Positions 47,897 through 56,704 of a DNA stretch of 64,000 bases are shown here, piece by piece. Each line of letters begins with the position of its first letter. The stretch's first letter is position 1. The DNA comes from Leptolyngbya boryana PCC 6306 (GTDB taxonomy: Bacteria; Cyanobacteriota; Cyanobacteriia; Leptolyngbyales; Leptolyngbyaceae). The translations under genes were made by a program, and so were the position numbers. Where the stretch lies: positions 3,738,577 through 3,802,576 of the forward strand of contig NZ_KB731324.1 in assembly GCF_000353285.1 (NCBI RefSeq). The letters run 5' to 3'. Below the pieces are notes generated by a model. It had not been told where the DNA came from, did no database searches, and worked only from the letters and a program-made list of their open reading frames with translations.

Positions 47897-48310
47897 ATGT
47901 TTAGACTGATTTCTGGATTGGTTGCTGGTGCAATTTTGCTGGCAATATCGGAACCAGCACGTGCTGATTTTGGAATTCGCTCTTCTGGTTTTGGAGTGAC
48001 CATTGGGAGACCTTCCTCGGTTAGGCAACATCCCCGAGGAGTCCGTCGCAGCTACTATCCTTATGGGGGGAGTGGAATTGTAATTCGGAGTACGATCGAC
48101 AATTCTTACTACAACTATGGACAACCTGAATATTATTCGCCAGGGTTCCCAACTCGGACGGTGATTGTGGCTCCGAGAGTTCGGACGGTGATTCTGAATC
48201 CGGTGTATCCAAATAATTACTATCGCCAGAATTGCGGTAGCGTCATTTATGGTAGCCCGATTGCGTCTCCGATCCCGGTTGATCCGTATACGGGAAGCGC
48301 TTGTCGTTAA
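47897..48310 (+). CDS. Exported Gly/Tyr/Pro-rich protein of unknown function
   Basis: A 137-residue protein with a signal peptide (LISGLVAGAILLAISEPARA) and a mature part rich in Gly, Tyr, Ser, Asn and Pro, including YYPYGGSGIVIRS and YYNYGQPEYYSPGFP. Two Cys occur near the C-terminus. Cell-surface or matrix proteins have this composition. ATG 47897 begins the signal peptide; an upstream TTG would add five residues. Its stop overlaps the convergent PmbA gene by 4 bases. Confidence 0.6.
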   Translation: MFRLISGLVAGAILLAISEPARADFGIRSSGFGVTIGRPSSVRQHPRGVRRSYYPYGGSGIVIRSTIDNSYYNYGQPEYYSPGFPTRTVIVAPRVRTVILNPVYPNNYYRQNCGSVIYGSPIASPIPVDPYTGSACR

Positions 48311-49602
48311 GCGCGCCCTGTGCAGGAAAGTCCTTCAACGATCGCAGATGGAGTATGACACGAGCCATTCCATTCTGCATCGTTGCCGAGTTCAACCAGG
48401 TTCTTGAGTGCTGTATAGACGCTTCCGGCAACCATTGTGTCTTTGACGCGTCCAACAATTTGTCCATTTTCAATCCGATATCCTAAGTCTACGTTGACCG
48501 AGAATTCACCCGAAATTCCGGCTCCTCCACCCAGCATTTGATCGAGAATCAAGCCGTGATCGATTGAAGCAATCAGTTCGTCTAAAGATTTTTTTCCTGG
48601 TTCTACGAGCAAGTTAAATAAGCCGGGAGTTGGATAGCTCCCTAATCCTGAGCGAAAGCCATTTCCAGTAGTTCCACTGCCTAAGCTTTTTCCGGTTGTG
48701 AGGTCGGTATAAAACAGTTGCAATTCGCCGCGATCGATAAAAGTAATCGAGCGCGTCGGGGTTCCTTCGTCGTCAAATGGACAGCTAAATGGGCCTGCTT
48801 TCGGCTGTTGAGAGAGGGTGATGTGTTCTGACGTGACGAGGCTACCGATGCGATCGCTCCAAGGGGATGCGCCTTCGATCACTTGTTTTCCATTCAAGGC
48901 GGCTTGGACTGTGCCCCAAAGCATGTCGATCGCTTTTGAGGTAAAGAGAATCGGAACACGCCCAGTTGGAGGGGTGGTGTTTTCTTTCGCCCACTCTAAG
49001 CGTTGTAAAATTTGTTGCGCGATCGCGATGGGATCGAGGTGATTGCGTTCGGTTTGTCCGTCTGAGACATTGAGAAAGTCGTCGCCTCTGATCCATTCCA
49101 CTTCTAGAAAGCCGCTGAGGGTGGTGTCGGTGTAGCCGCAGTCTAAGCCGTTGGAGTTGATCAGGCGTGTGGTTTCTGCTTCACAGTCCCAGCCGCTGGA
49201 ACAGAGTACGTCGGGATAGCGATCGCGAATTTGTGCGATCGCAAGGTTGCCCCATTCAACTAGTTGTTCAATTGGAACGGACTGACCGACATCCGGGTAA
49301 GACAAGTGTGATTCTGAAGCGAGTTCGACTTCTTCGGGGTCGTTGAGTTGGCTGATGGCGATCGCGCGATCGACGAGAGCTTGGGGTTCGACGGCTCCAT
49401 AGGCGACCGCTAAGCCGGGTCGTCCGTCTTTCCAGAGTCGCAGGGCGGTTCCTTCGGCTTGGGTGCTTTCGAGTTGTTTGAGGCGGTTGGCTTCAAAAAA
49501 GACGGGACGAGAGAGAGATTGGGATTGAAAGACTTCGGCGCACTCGGCTCCGGAGCGTTTGGCGCAGTCTAGGAGTTGTTCGGGTAGGGAATCGATCGAC
49601 AT
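48307..49602 (-). CDS. pmbA: PmbA/TldE-family metallopeptidase subunit
   Basis: A 431-residue member of the TldD/PmbA family, whose heterodimer degrades unfolded peptides and processes microcin-type precursors. The N-terminal half has LLDCAKRSGAECAEVFQSQS; the C-terminal half has VPILFTSKAIDMLWGTVQ and FPCPFDDEGTPTRSITFIDRGEL-like elements, ending in NGQIVGRVKDTMVAGSVYTALKNL. The TldD motif H-E-x-x-x-H is absent, as is normal for the PmbA/TldE partner; no TldD gene is in the window. Start ATG 49602. Confidence 0.85.
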   Translation of the reverse strand: MSIDSLPEQLLDCAKRSGAECAEVFQSQSLSRPVFFEANRLKQLESTQAEGTALRLWKDGRPGLAVAYGAVEPQALVDRAIAISQLNDPEEVELASESHLSYPDVGQSVPIEQLVEWGNLAIAQIRDRYPDVLCSSGWDCEAETTRLINSNGLDCGYTDTTLSGFLEVEWIRGDDFLNVSDGQTERNHLDPIAIAQQILQRLEWAKENTTPPTGRVPILFTSKAIDMLWGTVQAALNGKQVIEGASPWSDRIGSLVTSEHITLSQQPKAGPFSCPFDDEGTPTRSITFIDRGELQLFYTDLTTGKSLGSGTTGNGFRSGLGSYPTPGLFNLLVEPGKKSLDELIASIDHGLILDQMLGGGAGISGEFSVNVDLGYRIENGQIVGRVKDTMVAGSVYTALKNLVELGNDAEWNGSCHTPSAIVEGLSCTGRA

Positions 49603-49690
49603 AGAAATCTAGGGACAAGGGAGGGGGATCTGAACCCTTGATCACTGTACGCTAAATTGATTTCCTGTTGGCGATCGCGTTGAAATTTGA

Positions 49691-49927
49691 TCAGTCGGGG
49701 CGATCATCGGTGAATTGGTTAATTGCTTCTACGATGCCTTCTGAGTAGGGTTCTAAGATGGTGGCGGCAACATGCAGGTTTGCGAGGGCTTGGCTGAATT
49801 CTTCCGAGTTTGGGTCGGTGGATTCAAGTTGTTTGATGGCAACGATCGCGCTTTCAAGTTGAGGAAGATACTCGCCGATATGGCGTTTCAGGCTGATGAA
49901 GGATTTTTCTAAAGCAGTAGTCATCAT
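49691..49927 (-). CDS. Small helical conserved protein
   Basis: A 78-residue, mostly helical protein with no membrane segment: KSFISLKRHIGEYLPQLESA, then AIVAIKQLESTDPNSEEFSQALA and AATILEPYSEGIVEAINQF. The ATG at 49927 overlaps the stop of the previous 63-residue gene as ATGA, so the two are co-translated. The function is unknown; a partner of the upstream coiled-coil protein is plausible. Confidence 0.6.
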   Translation of the reverse strand: MMTTALEKSFISLKRHIGEYLPQLESAIVAIKQLESTDPNSEEFSQALANLHVAATILEPYSEGIVEAINQFTDDRPD

Positions 49928-50115
49928 GGCTTGAGTCTCTCTAGTTTGGCAATTTGTTGACGACAATTTGCGACGGTCTTTTCCCAGTGAATAATCAGTC
50001 CTTGATCTTGCTCGTCGAATGGATTGCTCTGTTCAATCTCTATTTTCTCTAAATGTTCTGCAAGTGCTCGACGTTGCCCTTCGAGTTGCTTGCGATAGTC
50101 TTTATTCTTGGTCAT
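49924..50115 (-). CDS. Small coiled-coil protein
   Basis: A 63-residue protein almost entirely helical and charged, with two heptad-like segments (QLEGQRRALAEHLEKIEIE and HWEKTVANCRQQIAKLERL). It starts with ATG 50115 and its stop overlaps the next gene as ATGA. It is probably part of a two-protein unit of unknown role. Confidence 0.6.
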   Translation of the reverse strand: MTKNKDYRKQLEGQRRALAEHLEKIEIEQSNPFDEQDQGLIIHWEKTVANCRQQIAKLERLKP

Positions 50116-50210
50116 CCTACGGTATCGCTTTCTCGGTCAATTGATTGAGGAGGTGTGTCGGCAGAAACTTGGGCAAATAGAAATAGCCGAATAGAATTCG
50201 GGGCTATACC

Positions 50211-51935
50211 CTAACTCCCTGGCTTCAAATAATCCAACAATCGATCGCCCGAATCTGCCCGTACTAATCCCACTGCAATATCGGGCAGCATTCTCCGACT
50301 TGGAAATACTAAATACCGAGGCTCCCAACGCGGACGAAATTTCTCTTTAAACTGATGCAGTCCCTTAAAGTTATAAAACTGATTCAAATGCTCAAAAAAG
50401 TAATGCAATCCCTTCTCCACTCGCTGAGCATCCGAAGCCTCTCCCACTCCCGCTAAAGGCGACAAACTAAAATTAAAACTGTCATACCCTTCCTGCTGAA
50501 AATGCTTGAGCATCTCCGCAAATAGAAAATCCATCGTGCCTTTCTCAGCTCGATTCAAATGGCGCATCAAATCCACAGTGACTTCTTTGCGATTGTAGCC
50601 AGAGAGTAAGTTAGAAAACGCGATCGCTTCCCCATTCCCATCTTCAACTACCGCAATATGGCACTCTTTCAAATAGTCGGGATTAAACCAGCCGATCGAG
50701 AACTGCTTTTCTGACCCTTGCTTGGATTTTAACCATTCATCACTCACAGGTTTTAATCGCGTAATTAATGAATCCGCGATCGGCGGATGATAGACCTGAA
50801 GGCGATAACCCGATTTTGAGAGTTTATTGATTGCTGTTCTAAAGTCCTGATTTGCTTTGCCTTTGAGATTAAACGTATGCAAATCAATAATTGCCTCTTC
50901 CCCAATCTGCACCCAGCGATATCCTAAAGATTGATAAATGGGCAACGTCTCAGGCAGCACCTCGTAAAAGGTGGGAAACCAATCATTCTGATTACAAAAT
51001 TCTCGGAAACTCACGATCGCTTCTTGCAAGTCTTCAGGATGTCCGATCGGATCTCCTAACGTAATGGCAGCCCGCCCCTTTGCCACGTAAGCAATCACAC
51101 TCTTACCAGACGGACTGAAGTAATACGATTTATCGGGCAGCAACGATAACCGAGCGAGTGAAGTCTGACCATACTCATCAATGATTTGACGCGCTTTTTT
51201 ACGATCGTGCAACGTTGCGGGATCGCCTCGAAGTAACACAGGACGCAACAACATTAATAACGCATACGTCATCGTAACGAGACCCACGGCATAGATCGAA
51301 TTCGCAAAGAAATCGCCATAGCGTCTCCTCGGTTCCAATCCTGCATTATCTGCTGTAAAGAACATCGCTAGCGTCTGTAAAATCGATTCCCGAAAACTGA
51401 AGTTAATCGGCTGTCCATTGACATTGAAGTAACCATCGAGAATATAAAACCCGATCGTTCCATAAGCCAAAGTAAATAAAATCGCAATAATGAGCGCGCG
51501 AATTCCTTGCGCGATCGACGGAGGATCGGACTTCGCAGTATAAGCTTTGCGTAATACAAATAGCTGAATCAATAGAACCGTTGCCAGAATCCCTTCTTCA
51601 ATATCAAAGCCCTTGATCAAATGGCTCAGAATCGACAAAATCAGCAAACCAACCGTGAGATACCACGCAACTTTTTTGCGTCGCAACAGATTTGCAGCTA
51701 GGGTCAACAAAACAAACCCCGCCAAAGCCGCAAACAAATGTCCTCCAGCCCGCACCGAAAACGGAAGAAAATGCTTTAACCAAGCGGTTCGCTCTGGATA
51801 GCTCGGCACGATCGCAGACCATAAATTCACCAATCCCATCACACCCGTCAAAATCCCGGCTGACCAAATGCCGATGCGCGTCTTACGATCGACATTGCTG
51901 GAGTAGGCTGTATAGCCTGAAGAAGTCTGCTGCAT
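50211..51935 (-). CDS. MprF-like aminoacyl-phosphatidylglycerol synthase
   Basis: A 574-residue membrane protein with a C-terminal GNAT-fold DUF2156 domain that transfers an amino acid from tRNA to phosphatidylglycerol. About eight hydrophobic segments occupy residues 25-290 (LLTLAANLLRRKKVAWYLTVG region onward), fewer than in full MprF, so the flippase part is reduced. The synthase part (about 300-574) has KSVIAYVAKGRAAITLGDPIG and KEVTVDLMRHLNRAEKGTMDFL. ATG 51935 is chosen because an upstream start would place about 48 unrelated residues before the first helix. The esterase gene ends 4 bases upstream, so the two form an operon. Confidence 0.87.
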   Translation of the reverse strand: MQQTSSGYTAYSSNVDRKTRIGIWSAGILTGVMGLVNLWSAIVPSYPERTAWLKHFLPFSVRAGGHLFAALAGFVLLTLAANLLRRKKVAWYLTVGLLILSILSHLIKGFDIEEGILATVLLIQLFVLRKAYTAKSDPPSIAQGIRALIIAILFTLAYGTIGFYILDGYFNVNGQPINFSFRESILQTLAMFFTADNAGLEPRRRYGDFFANSIYAVGLVTMTYALLMLLRPVLLRGDPATLHDRKKARQIIDEYGQTSLARLSLLPDKSYYFSPSGKSVIAYVAKGRAAITLGDPIGHPEDLQEAIVSFREFCNQNDWFPTFYEVLPETLPIYQSLGYRWVQIGEEAIIDLHTFNLKGKANQDFRTAINKLSKSGYRLQVYHPPIADSLITRLKPVSDEWLKSKQGSEKQFSIGWFNPDYLKECHIAVVEDGNGEAIAFSNLLSGYNRKEVTVDLMRHLNRAEKGTMDFLFAEMLKHFQQEGYDSFNFSLSPLAGVGEASDAQRVEKGLHYFFEHLNQFYNFKGLHQFKEKFRPRWEPRYLVFPSRRMLPDIAVGLVRADSGDRLLDYLKPGS

Positions 51936-51939
51936 GAGA

Positions 51940-52893
51940 TTAAAAGTGTTGATGTTTTTTTTGCGTATGGATGTGCTGAAACTGTCGTCCAACAAAACTG
52001 AGTGAATCGGTGAGATGCTTTCTCCAATAGTTCCAACCGACATCTTGTCCAACAATTCCATGTCCACCAGGAAATACACGAAACTCGTTATAGATTCCTA
52101 AGCGATCGAGAACTTTGTGAAAATCTCGAGTGGCATCTAGATACTTCTCATCCCCTTCACCTGCATCTAGATAAGCTCGAATTCTCCGACGCTCAGCTTG
52201 AGAAATCTGTGTAACGAACAGTTGAGGACTATTTTCAGCACCACTTTTGTCAATAAAGTATCCGGTATGGCTAAAGAAAATCGTAAATTTGTCTAAGTGT
52301 CTTAACCCAATATTAAACGCGCCCCAAGCTCCCGAAGAAAGTCCACCCATTGCCCAATAGTGCGAATCCTCGATCGTCCGAAACTGCGCTTTCACTTCTT
52401 TCACTAAATCCTCGGCAATATAAGTTGCCACCTTCCCATTCGCGCCATCAAAATAATCCGAATCCCAAAATGGACTTGTTCCCCGCTGATCATTCCCATC
52501 CGGCATAATCATTAAAGCCGCAGGGAGCTTCTGCTTTTGGTACAAATTTTTGAGTGTTGCAGTGATCCCGGCTTTGATGTAGTAATCTCGTTCGTCTCCA
52601 TGTCCGCCATGCAGCAGAAAAATCACAGGATACCGTCGTTTCGGGTGCTTCTCATAACCCGGAGGTAAAACAACTCCGTACTGCCGCTGTTCTGCCATGG
52701 CGTTACTATAAAAACTTTTGACCTGAAAATTTATCCCGGCAACTTCTTCAGGTGGAGGCGTATCTAACTGGGGCGCACCTGCGATAAATACATACCAATA
52801 TCCGACTGCCGCCAGGATCAAAAGCGCGATCGCGCTGATCATCACAGCCGAGATTCGATTTTTTTTTCGTTTGGGCTTGAAGGTTAGCGGCAT
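51940..52893 (-). CDS. Membrane-anchored alpha/beta-hydrolase (esterase D-type)
   Basis: A 317-residue esterase. The N-terminus has a membrane anchor (ISAVMISAIALLILAAVGYW) after basic residues, placing the enzyme on the periplasmic side. The catalytic Ser is in GGLSSGAWG, with the oxyanion loop VIFLLHGGHGDERDYY and a His in VFPGGHGIVGQD. ATG 52893 starts the anchor. It is the first gene of the operon with the MprF-like synthase. In Pseudomonas aeruginosa a periplasmic hydrolase (PA0919) beside the alanyl-PG synthase PA0920 removes the amino acid again, so an aminoacyl-lipid hydrolase role is proposed by context. Confidence 0.85.
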   Translation of the reverse strand: MPLTFKPKRKKNRISAVMISAIALLILAAVGYWYVFIAGAPQLDTPPPEEVAGINFQVKSFYSNAMAEQRQYGVVLPPGYEKHPKRRYPVIFLLHGGHGDERDYYIKAGITATLKNLYQKQKLPAALMIMPDGNDQRGTSPFWDSDYFDGANGKVATYIAEDLVKEVKAQFRTIEDSHYWAMGGLSSGAWGAFNIGLRHLDKFTIFFSHTGYFIDKSGAENSPQLFVTQISQAERRRIRAYLDAGEGDEKYLDATRDFHKVLDRLGIYNEFRVFPGGHGIVGQDVGWNYWRKHLTDSLSFVGRQFQHIHTQKKHQHF

Positions 52894-53056
52894 GGGTAAA
52901 AGCAAACACTCACTTTTTGAGCACTGTACTGCGAACGAAACAGGATGAGGCGTATTTGAAATTGCTTTGGCAGGATATAGATGATCCTCTTCCTTCCTCC
53001 TGATTTTAATCAGAGCGATTGCGTTATAACACACGGTAGGAGATTGGGGGAAACTC

Positions 53057-54424
53057 ATGTGTGCTACAACTTATCGCGAACGAGCAGATGCCGGAATGGC
53101 GACGTTACAGACGTTCTACAATCCTGCAACCGGATTATGGAAGACCACAGGGTGGTGGAATGCTGCCAATGTTTTAGAAACAACAATCGATTACTGCACC
53201 TTTACAGATTCGCTAACTTACCGCACAAACATTTTTAATACATTTGAAAAAAACAAACGCAATCGTTTCTTAAATGAGTTCTATGATGATCAGGGCTGGT
53301 GGGCGCTGACTTGGATAAAAGCTTTTGACCTAACTGGGGAAGTCCGCTATCTAGAGGCAGCGCGCGTGATCTTTACAGACATGACGAAAGGATGGGATAA
53401 CACCTGCGGTGGCGGAATTTGGTGGAATAAAGAACATAAATATAAGAATGCGATTTCCAACGAATTATTCTTATCGATCGCGGCTCGATTGTTCCTGAGA
53501 ACGCGCGATCAAAGATATCTCGACTGGGCACAGCGCACTTGGACTTGGTTTAGTAAAACGGGCATGATCAACGCTCGCCACTTGATTAATGATGGGCTGA
53601 ATGCTCAATGTCAGAACAATGGTCAGCCGACTTGGACATATAACCAAGGTGTGATTTTAGGCGGGTTGATTGATTTATATCAATGTACGAACAATCGAGC
53701 ATTACTAAAAACTGCTGAAGCGATCGCGGATGCTGCGATTCAAAACCTTGCACCAAATGGCGTACTTAAAGAACCTTGTGAACCCAATTGTGGATTAGAT
53801 GGACCTCAATTCAAAGGTATCTTCATTCGCAATCTTTCTGATCTGTATCGAACCATTCACAAGCTGACTTATCGCGATTTCATTCTGCGCAATGCCGATT
53901 CAATCTGGGCAGAAGCGCGCAATCCTAGGAATCAATTTGGCTTATGTTGGGCACAGAAATTTGATCAAGCCGATGCGGCTCGGCAAAGTGCAGCCATGGA
54001 TGCTTTGAATGCGTCGATCGTCGCCAGCCGTACCCCAATTGTCTTGCAAGCCGAAACGGCTACCTTGCACGATTTAGTGCTAGAAGCAGTGTATGCAGGC
54101 TATGAAGCAGGAGGTTATGTCGCAGGCTGGAATCGAGATGGACAATGGGTGGATTTCAATTTCACCTTGCCGAGCGCTGGACGATTCGATTTGATTTTTC
54201 GCTATGCCGCAGCAGCAGGAAATGCCGCGCGATTTATCTTTGTCAATGGCAGAGCGATCGTAAATACTCAACTCTTTCCGGGAACTGGAGATTGGGCAGT
54301 TTGGAGTACAGTTACGCTTCCTAATGTCGCGCTGCAAACAGGAAACAATACAGTTTCTCTGATTTTTAATCAATCAAAAGGAAGTCGAAACTGGCTTAAC
54401 CTCGATCAGCTTATAATCCTTTGA
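53057..54424 (+). CDS. GH76-family glycoside hydrolase with C-terminal CBM
   Basis: A 455-residue protein with a GH76 (alpha-1,6-mannanase-like) catalytic domain (about 1-315) and a beta-sandwich carbohydrate-binding module (about 325-455). The catalytic Asp pair is in NEFYDDQGWWALTW, and further family blocks are CGGGIWWNKEHKYKNAISNELF and TYNQGVILGGLIDLY. The CBM (VLQAETATLHDLVLEAVY, then WVDFNFTLPSAGRFDLIFRY) resembles CBM6/35. There is no signal peptide in the chosen start (ATG 53057, after GGGGGAAACTC), so export, if any, is by another route. It is divergent from the esterase-mprF operon. Confidence 0.85.
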   Translation: MCATTYRERADAGMATLQTFYNPATGLWKTTGWWNAANVLETTIDYCTFTDSLTYRTNIFNTFEKNKRNRFLNEFYDDQGWWALTWIKAFDLTGEVRYLEAARVIFTDMTKGWDNTCGGGIWWNKEHKYKNAISNELFLSIAARLFLRTRDQRYLDWAQRTWTWFSKTGMINARHLINDGLNAQCQNNGQPTWTYNQGVILGGLIDLYQCTNNRALLKTAEAIADAAIQNLAPNGVLKEPCEPNCGLDGPQFKGIFIRNLSDLYRTIHKLTYRDFILRNADSIWAEARNPRNQFGLCWAQKFDQADAARQSAAMDALNASIVASRTPIVLQAETATLHDLVLEAVYAGYEAGGYVAGWNRDGQWVDFNFTLPSAGRFDLIFRYAAAAGNAARFIFVNGRAIVNTQLFPGTGDWAVWSTVTLPNVALQTGNNTVSLIFNQSKGSRNWLNLDQLIIL

Positions 54425-54445
54425 TTGATACTGTTCTAGCGAGCT

Positions 54446-55330
54446 ATGAAATCTCGAACTCGACGCTCTCATCAAGTCAAAATCCATGTTGAAAATGGGC
54501 GGTTTCAAATTGAGGGCATGAATACCTGGTTCTCCTATTGGCGTGATCCTTATCATTTGGTCTTAACGCTACCTTGGACTGGAGTTGCTGCCTTCATTTT
54601 CGTGATCTATCTGGGTATTAATGTTGGATTCGCTCTACTCTATATGCTCGGCGGAGATAGCGTTGCCAATGCGACACCGGGAGCATTTTGGGATTACTTC
54701 TTCTTCAGTGTGCAAACCTTTGCTTCCATTGGGTATGGAGCAATGTATCCCCAAACGTTTTACTCGAATACGTTAGTCACGATCGAAGCAATCAGCGGTC
54801 TGCTTGCGATCGCCATTCTCGCTGGACTTGCTTTTGCTCGCTTTTCTCGCTCTACGGCACGAGTTGTGTTTAGCAAGATTGCAGTGATTACACCGCATGA
54901 AGGTGTTCCAACTTTAAGCTTTCGCGCTGCTAATAAACGGCGCAATCTGATCTTAGAAGCCCAGATGCGGGCCTATCTTTTCCGAGATGAAGAGACCGCA
55001 GAGGGACAACATATCCGGCGAATTCATGACTTAGCGTTAGTACGAAGTCAAACGCCCGGATTTGCGCTGACTTGGCTTGTGCTGCATCCTATTGATCAAT
55101 TCAGCCCGCTTTATGGCATAACGCCTGAAGAAATGATTGAAAGCAATTGTGTCATCCAAGTTAACTTAAGCGGCATTGATGAAACAGTGACTCAAGTGCT
55201 GCACGATCGACATAGCTACGTGCCCCAAGAGATTCTATGGAATCATCGGTTTGTTGATATTGTCCATAAAACACCGGATGGACATCGGGTTATCGATTAC
55301 GCGCACTTTCATGATTCCGAACCGCTTTAA
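54446..55330 (+). CDS. KirBac-type inward-rectifier potassium channel
   Basis: A 294-residue channel. A slide-helix region (WFSYWRDPYHLVLTLPW) precedes the first membrane helix, then the pore with the selectivity filter SIGYG in TFASIGYGAMYPQTF, and the second helix (VTIEAISGLLAIAILAGLAFARFSR). The C-terminal cytoplasmic immunoglobulin-like domain (about 135-294) contains VPTLSFRAANKRRNLILEAQMRAYL, typical of Kir. It begins 21 bases after the GH76 gene and may share its transcript. Confidence 0.92.
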   Translation: MKSRTRRSHQVKIHVENGRFQIEGMNTWFSYWRDPYHLVLTLPWTGVAAFIFVIYLGINVGFALLYMLGGDSVANATPGAFWDYFFFSVQTFASIGYGAMYPQTFYSNTLVTIEAISGLLAIAILAGLAFARFSRSTARVVFSKIAVITPHEGVPTLSFRAANKRRNLILEAQMRAYLFRDEETAEGQHIRRIHDLALVRSQTPGFALTWLVLHPIDQFSPLYGITPEEMIESNCVIQVNLSGIDETVTQVLHDRHSYVPQEILWNHRFVDIVHKTPDGHRVIDYAHFHDSEPL

Positions 55331-55533
55331 TCTGTGGGTCGGATTGAGTCCTGCGGTGGCTCAATCGGGCGCACCACAACACGACCGTTTTCAATGGTTG
55401 TACAAAGTTTCTGTTGCTTGGGAGCGACGGAAGCACAACCATGCTCGGGTGATTCTTGATGCTGAATCACAGATTGTTGATCATTGAGAACCTTAACACA
55501 GCCAGTACAGGCTGGAACTGAAGCGGGAGACAT
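55327..55533 (-). CDS. Possible small Cys-containing protein
   Basis: A 68-residue frame from ATG 55533 whose last bases overlap the Kir channel stop by 4. It holds four Cys, two in PACTGCVKVL, and a Pro/Glu-rich C-terminus. The frame is open further upstream but with no better start, and no ribosome binding site is seen. It may be a real small protein or chance. Confidence 0.25.
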   Translation of the reverse strand: MSPASVPACTGCVKVLNDQQSVIQHQESPEHGCASVAPKQQKLCTTIENGRVVVRPIEPPQDSIRPTD

Positions 55534-55597
55534 AGATTTAAGTGACTCTACTTCGATTATGATGCATCTCTGTAGAAAATCAAGTTCGGGTACTACA

Positions 55598-56488
55598 TCA
55601 AGTTCGGGCGCTTCGATCGACAATTTCACGTTGCACTTGCTCAAATGCTAAAGCTCCAAGTACTTTATGTGCGGTAGCAGTCGGATGGATTCCGTCCCAA
55701 AATAGAAAGCGATCGCAGTTTGTCGCAGTCTCTAAACAGGCGTTCGTCACATTCGTAAAGCCATACTGGTTTGGATCGTTCAATGCAGTTTGATAGATAT
55801 GAAATACATCGAGTTCGGAGATGGCTAAACCTGGTTGTTCGAGCTTTTCAAGCGTTACTTTGAGTGCTTGATTATATGCGATCGCAAAGTTGGTCAACTT
55901 CTGAGCGTTCTCTTGCTGGCGTGTTGCAGGCAGCTTTCCTAGATCTGGTAAATTCGCCACCAATAATCGTTTTGCACCTTGGTTTAAAAGTAATTGCAGC
56001 GATTCGTTGAGATTATCAATCGAAACAGTCGGCGTTTCTGTACTAAAGAGATAATCATTTGAACCTGCCCAAACGACAAACAAAGCTTGCGGGTTAAGTC
56101 TGGGCTGGTTTTTGAGAAAAGCTTGAACTTGAGCGAGTATGCCTGGAACCTGATTCATCCCCACTTCTCCGGTGGTTGCTCCGCCCCAAGCAAAATTGCC
56201 AACACGATCGGCACTCAAATTTAACTTGTCGGCTAGCTCTTCAACCCAAACCTTTCCGTTAGAATGCCGACCCTGATAGTACGGTGGGGCTGGCACTGCA
56301 CCGTTCGTTGCCCGAAACACATTCCCGACATCTGAAAGACTATCGCCAAATACATAAAGTCGATCAATGGGCTGAACGGCGCGTTGGAATTGAGGCAGCA
56401 TTACTGGAAGCGTAACCGCGATCGCGGATAAGAAAAAAGCAAGGATCAGCCACATTGCTTTCTTCGAGTTCAAAATAGTTCGTCTCAT
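55598..56488 (-). CDS. SGNH/GDSL-type hydrolase, exported or anchored
   Basis: A 296-residue lipase/esterase. The signal anchor (MWLILAFFLSAIAVTLPVML) comes near the start. The catalytic Ser is in YVFGDSLSDVGN, the Gly/Asn oxyanion residues are in VGNFAWGG and WAGSNDY, and the Asp-His pair is in FWDGIHPTATAH. ATG 56488 is chosen over an upstream TTG. Cyanobacterial relatives are often called GDSL thioesterase or phospholipase-like; the substrate is unknown. Confidence 0.9.
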   Translation of the reverse strand: MRRTILNSKKAMWLILAFFLSAIAVTLPVMLPQFQRAVQPIDRLYVFGDSLSDVGNVFRATNGAVPAPPYYQGRHSNGKVWVEELADKLNLSADRVGNFAWGGATTGEVGMNQVPGILAQVQAFLKNQPRLNPQALFVVWAGSNDYLFSTETPTVSIDNLNESLQLLLNQGAKRLLVANLPDLGKLPATRQQENAQKLTNFAIAYNQALKVTLEKLEQPGLAISELDVFHIYQTALNDPNQYGFTNVTNACLETATNCDRFLFWDGIHPTATAHKVLGALAFEQVQREIVDRSART

Positions 56489-56647
56489 TTCCAGGATTTC
56501 CAAGCACTAGTGATAAACCTAGCAAATGAATCAAAAATCCACTTTAACGATAGAGAGAAATCGCTGCAAATTAATCTCTCTTTGGACTAATGTAATATCA
56601 CCGTACTCTTACATACAGTGTAGAAGAACAATATGGGTCAGTAATCG

Positions 56648-56674
56648 GGGGTGCTAGATTGCTACACCCCTTTT
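56648..56674 (+). terminator. Intrinsic terminator without an upstream gene
   Basis: GGGGTG (56648-56653) pairs with CACCCC (56665-56670), extended by TAG/CTA, and is followed by TTTT on the plus strand. No plus-strand gene lies within 1.3 kb upstream, so it may end a small RNA. On the minus strand, where the flanking genes lie, there is no T tract. Confidence 0.55.
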
Positions 56675-56704
56675 GTATGTCTTTTGTATATTGTGCCGTG
56701 TGAA

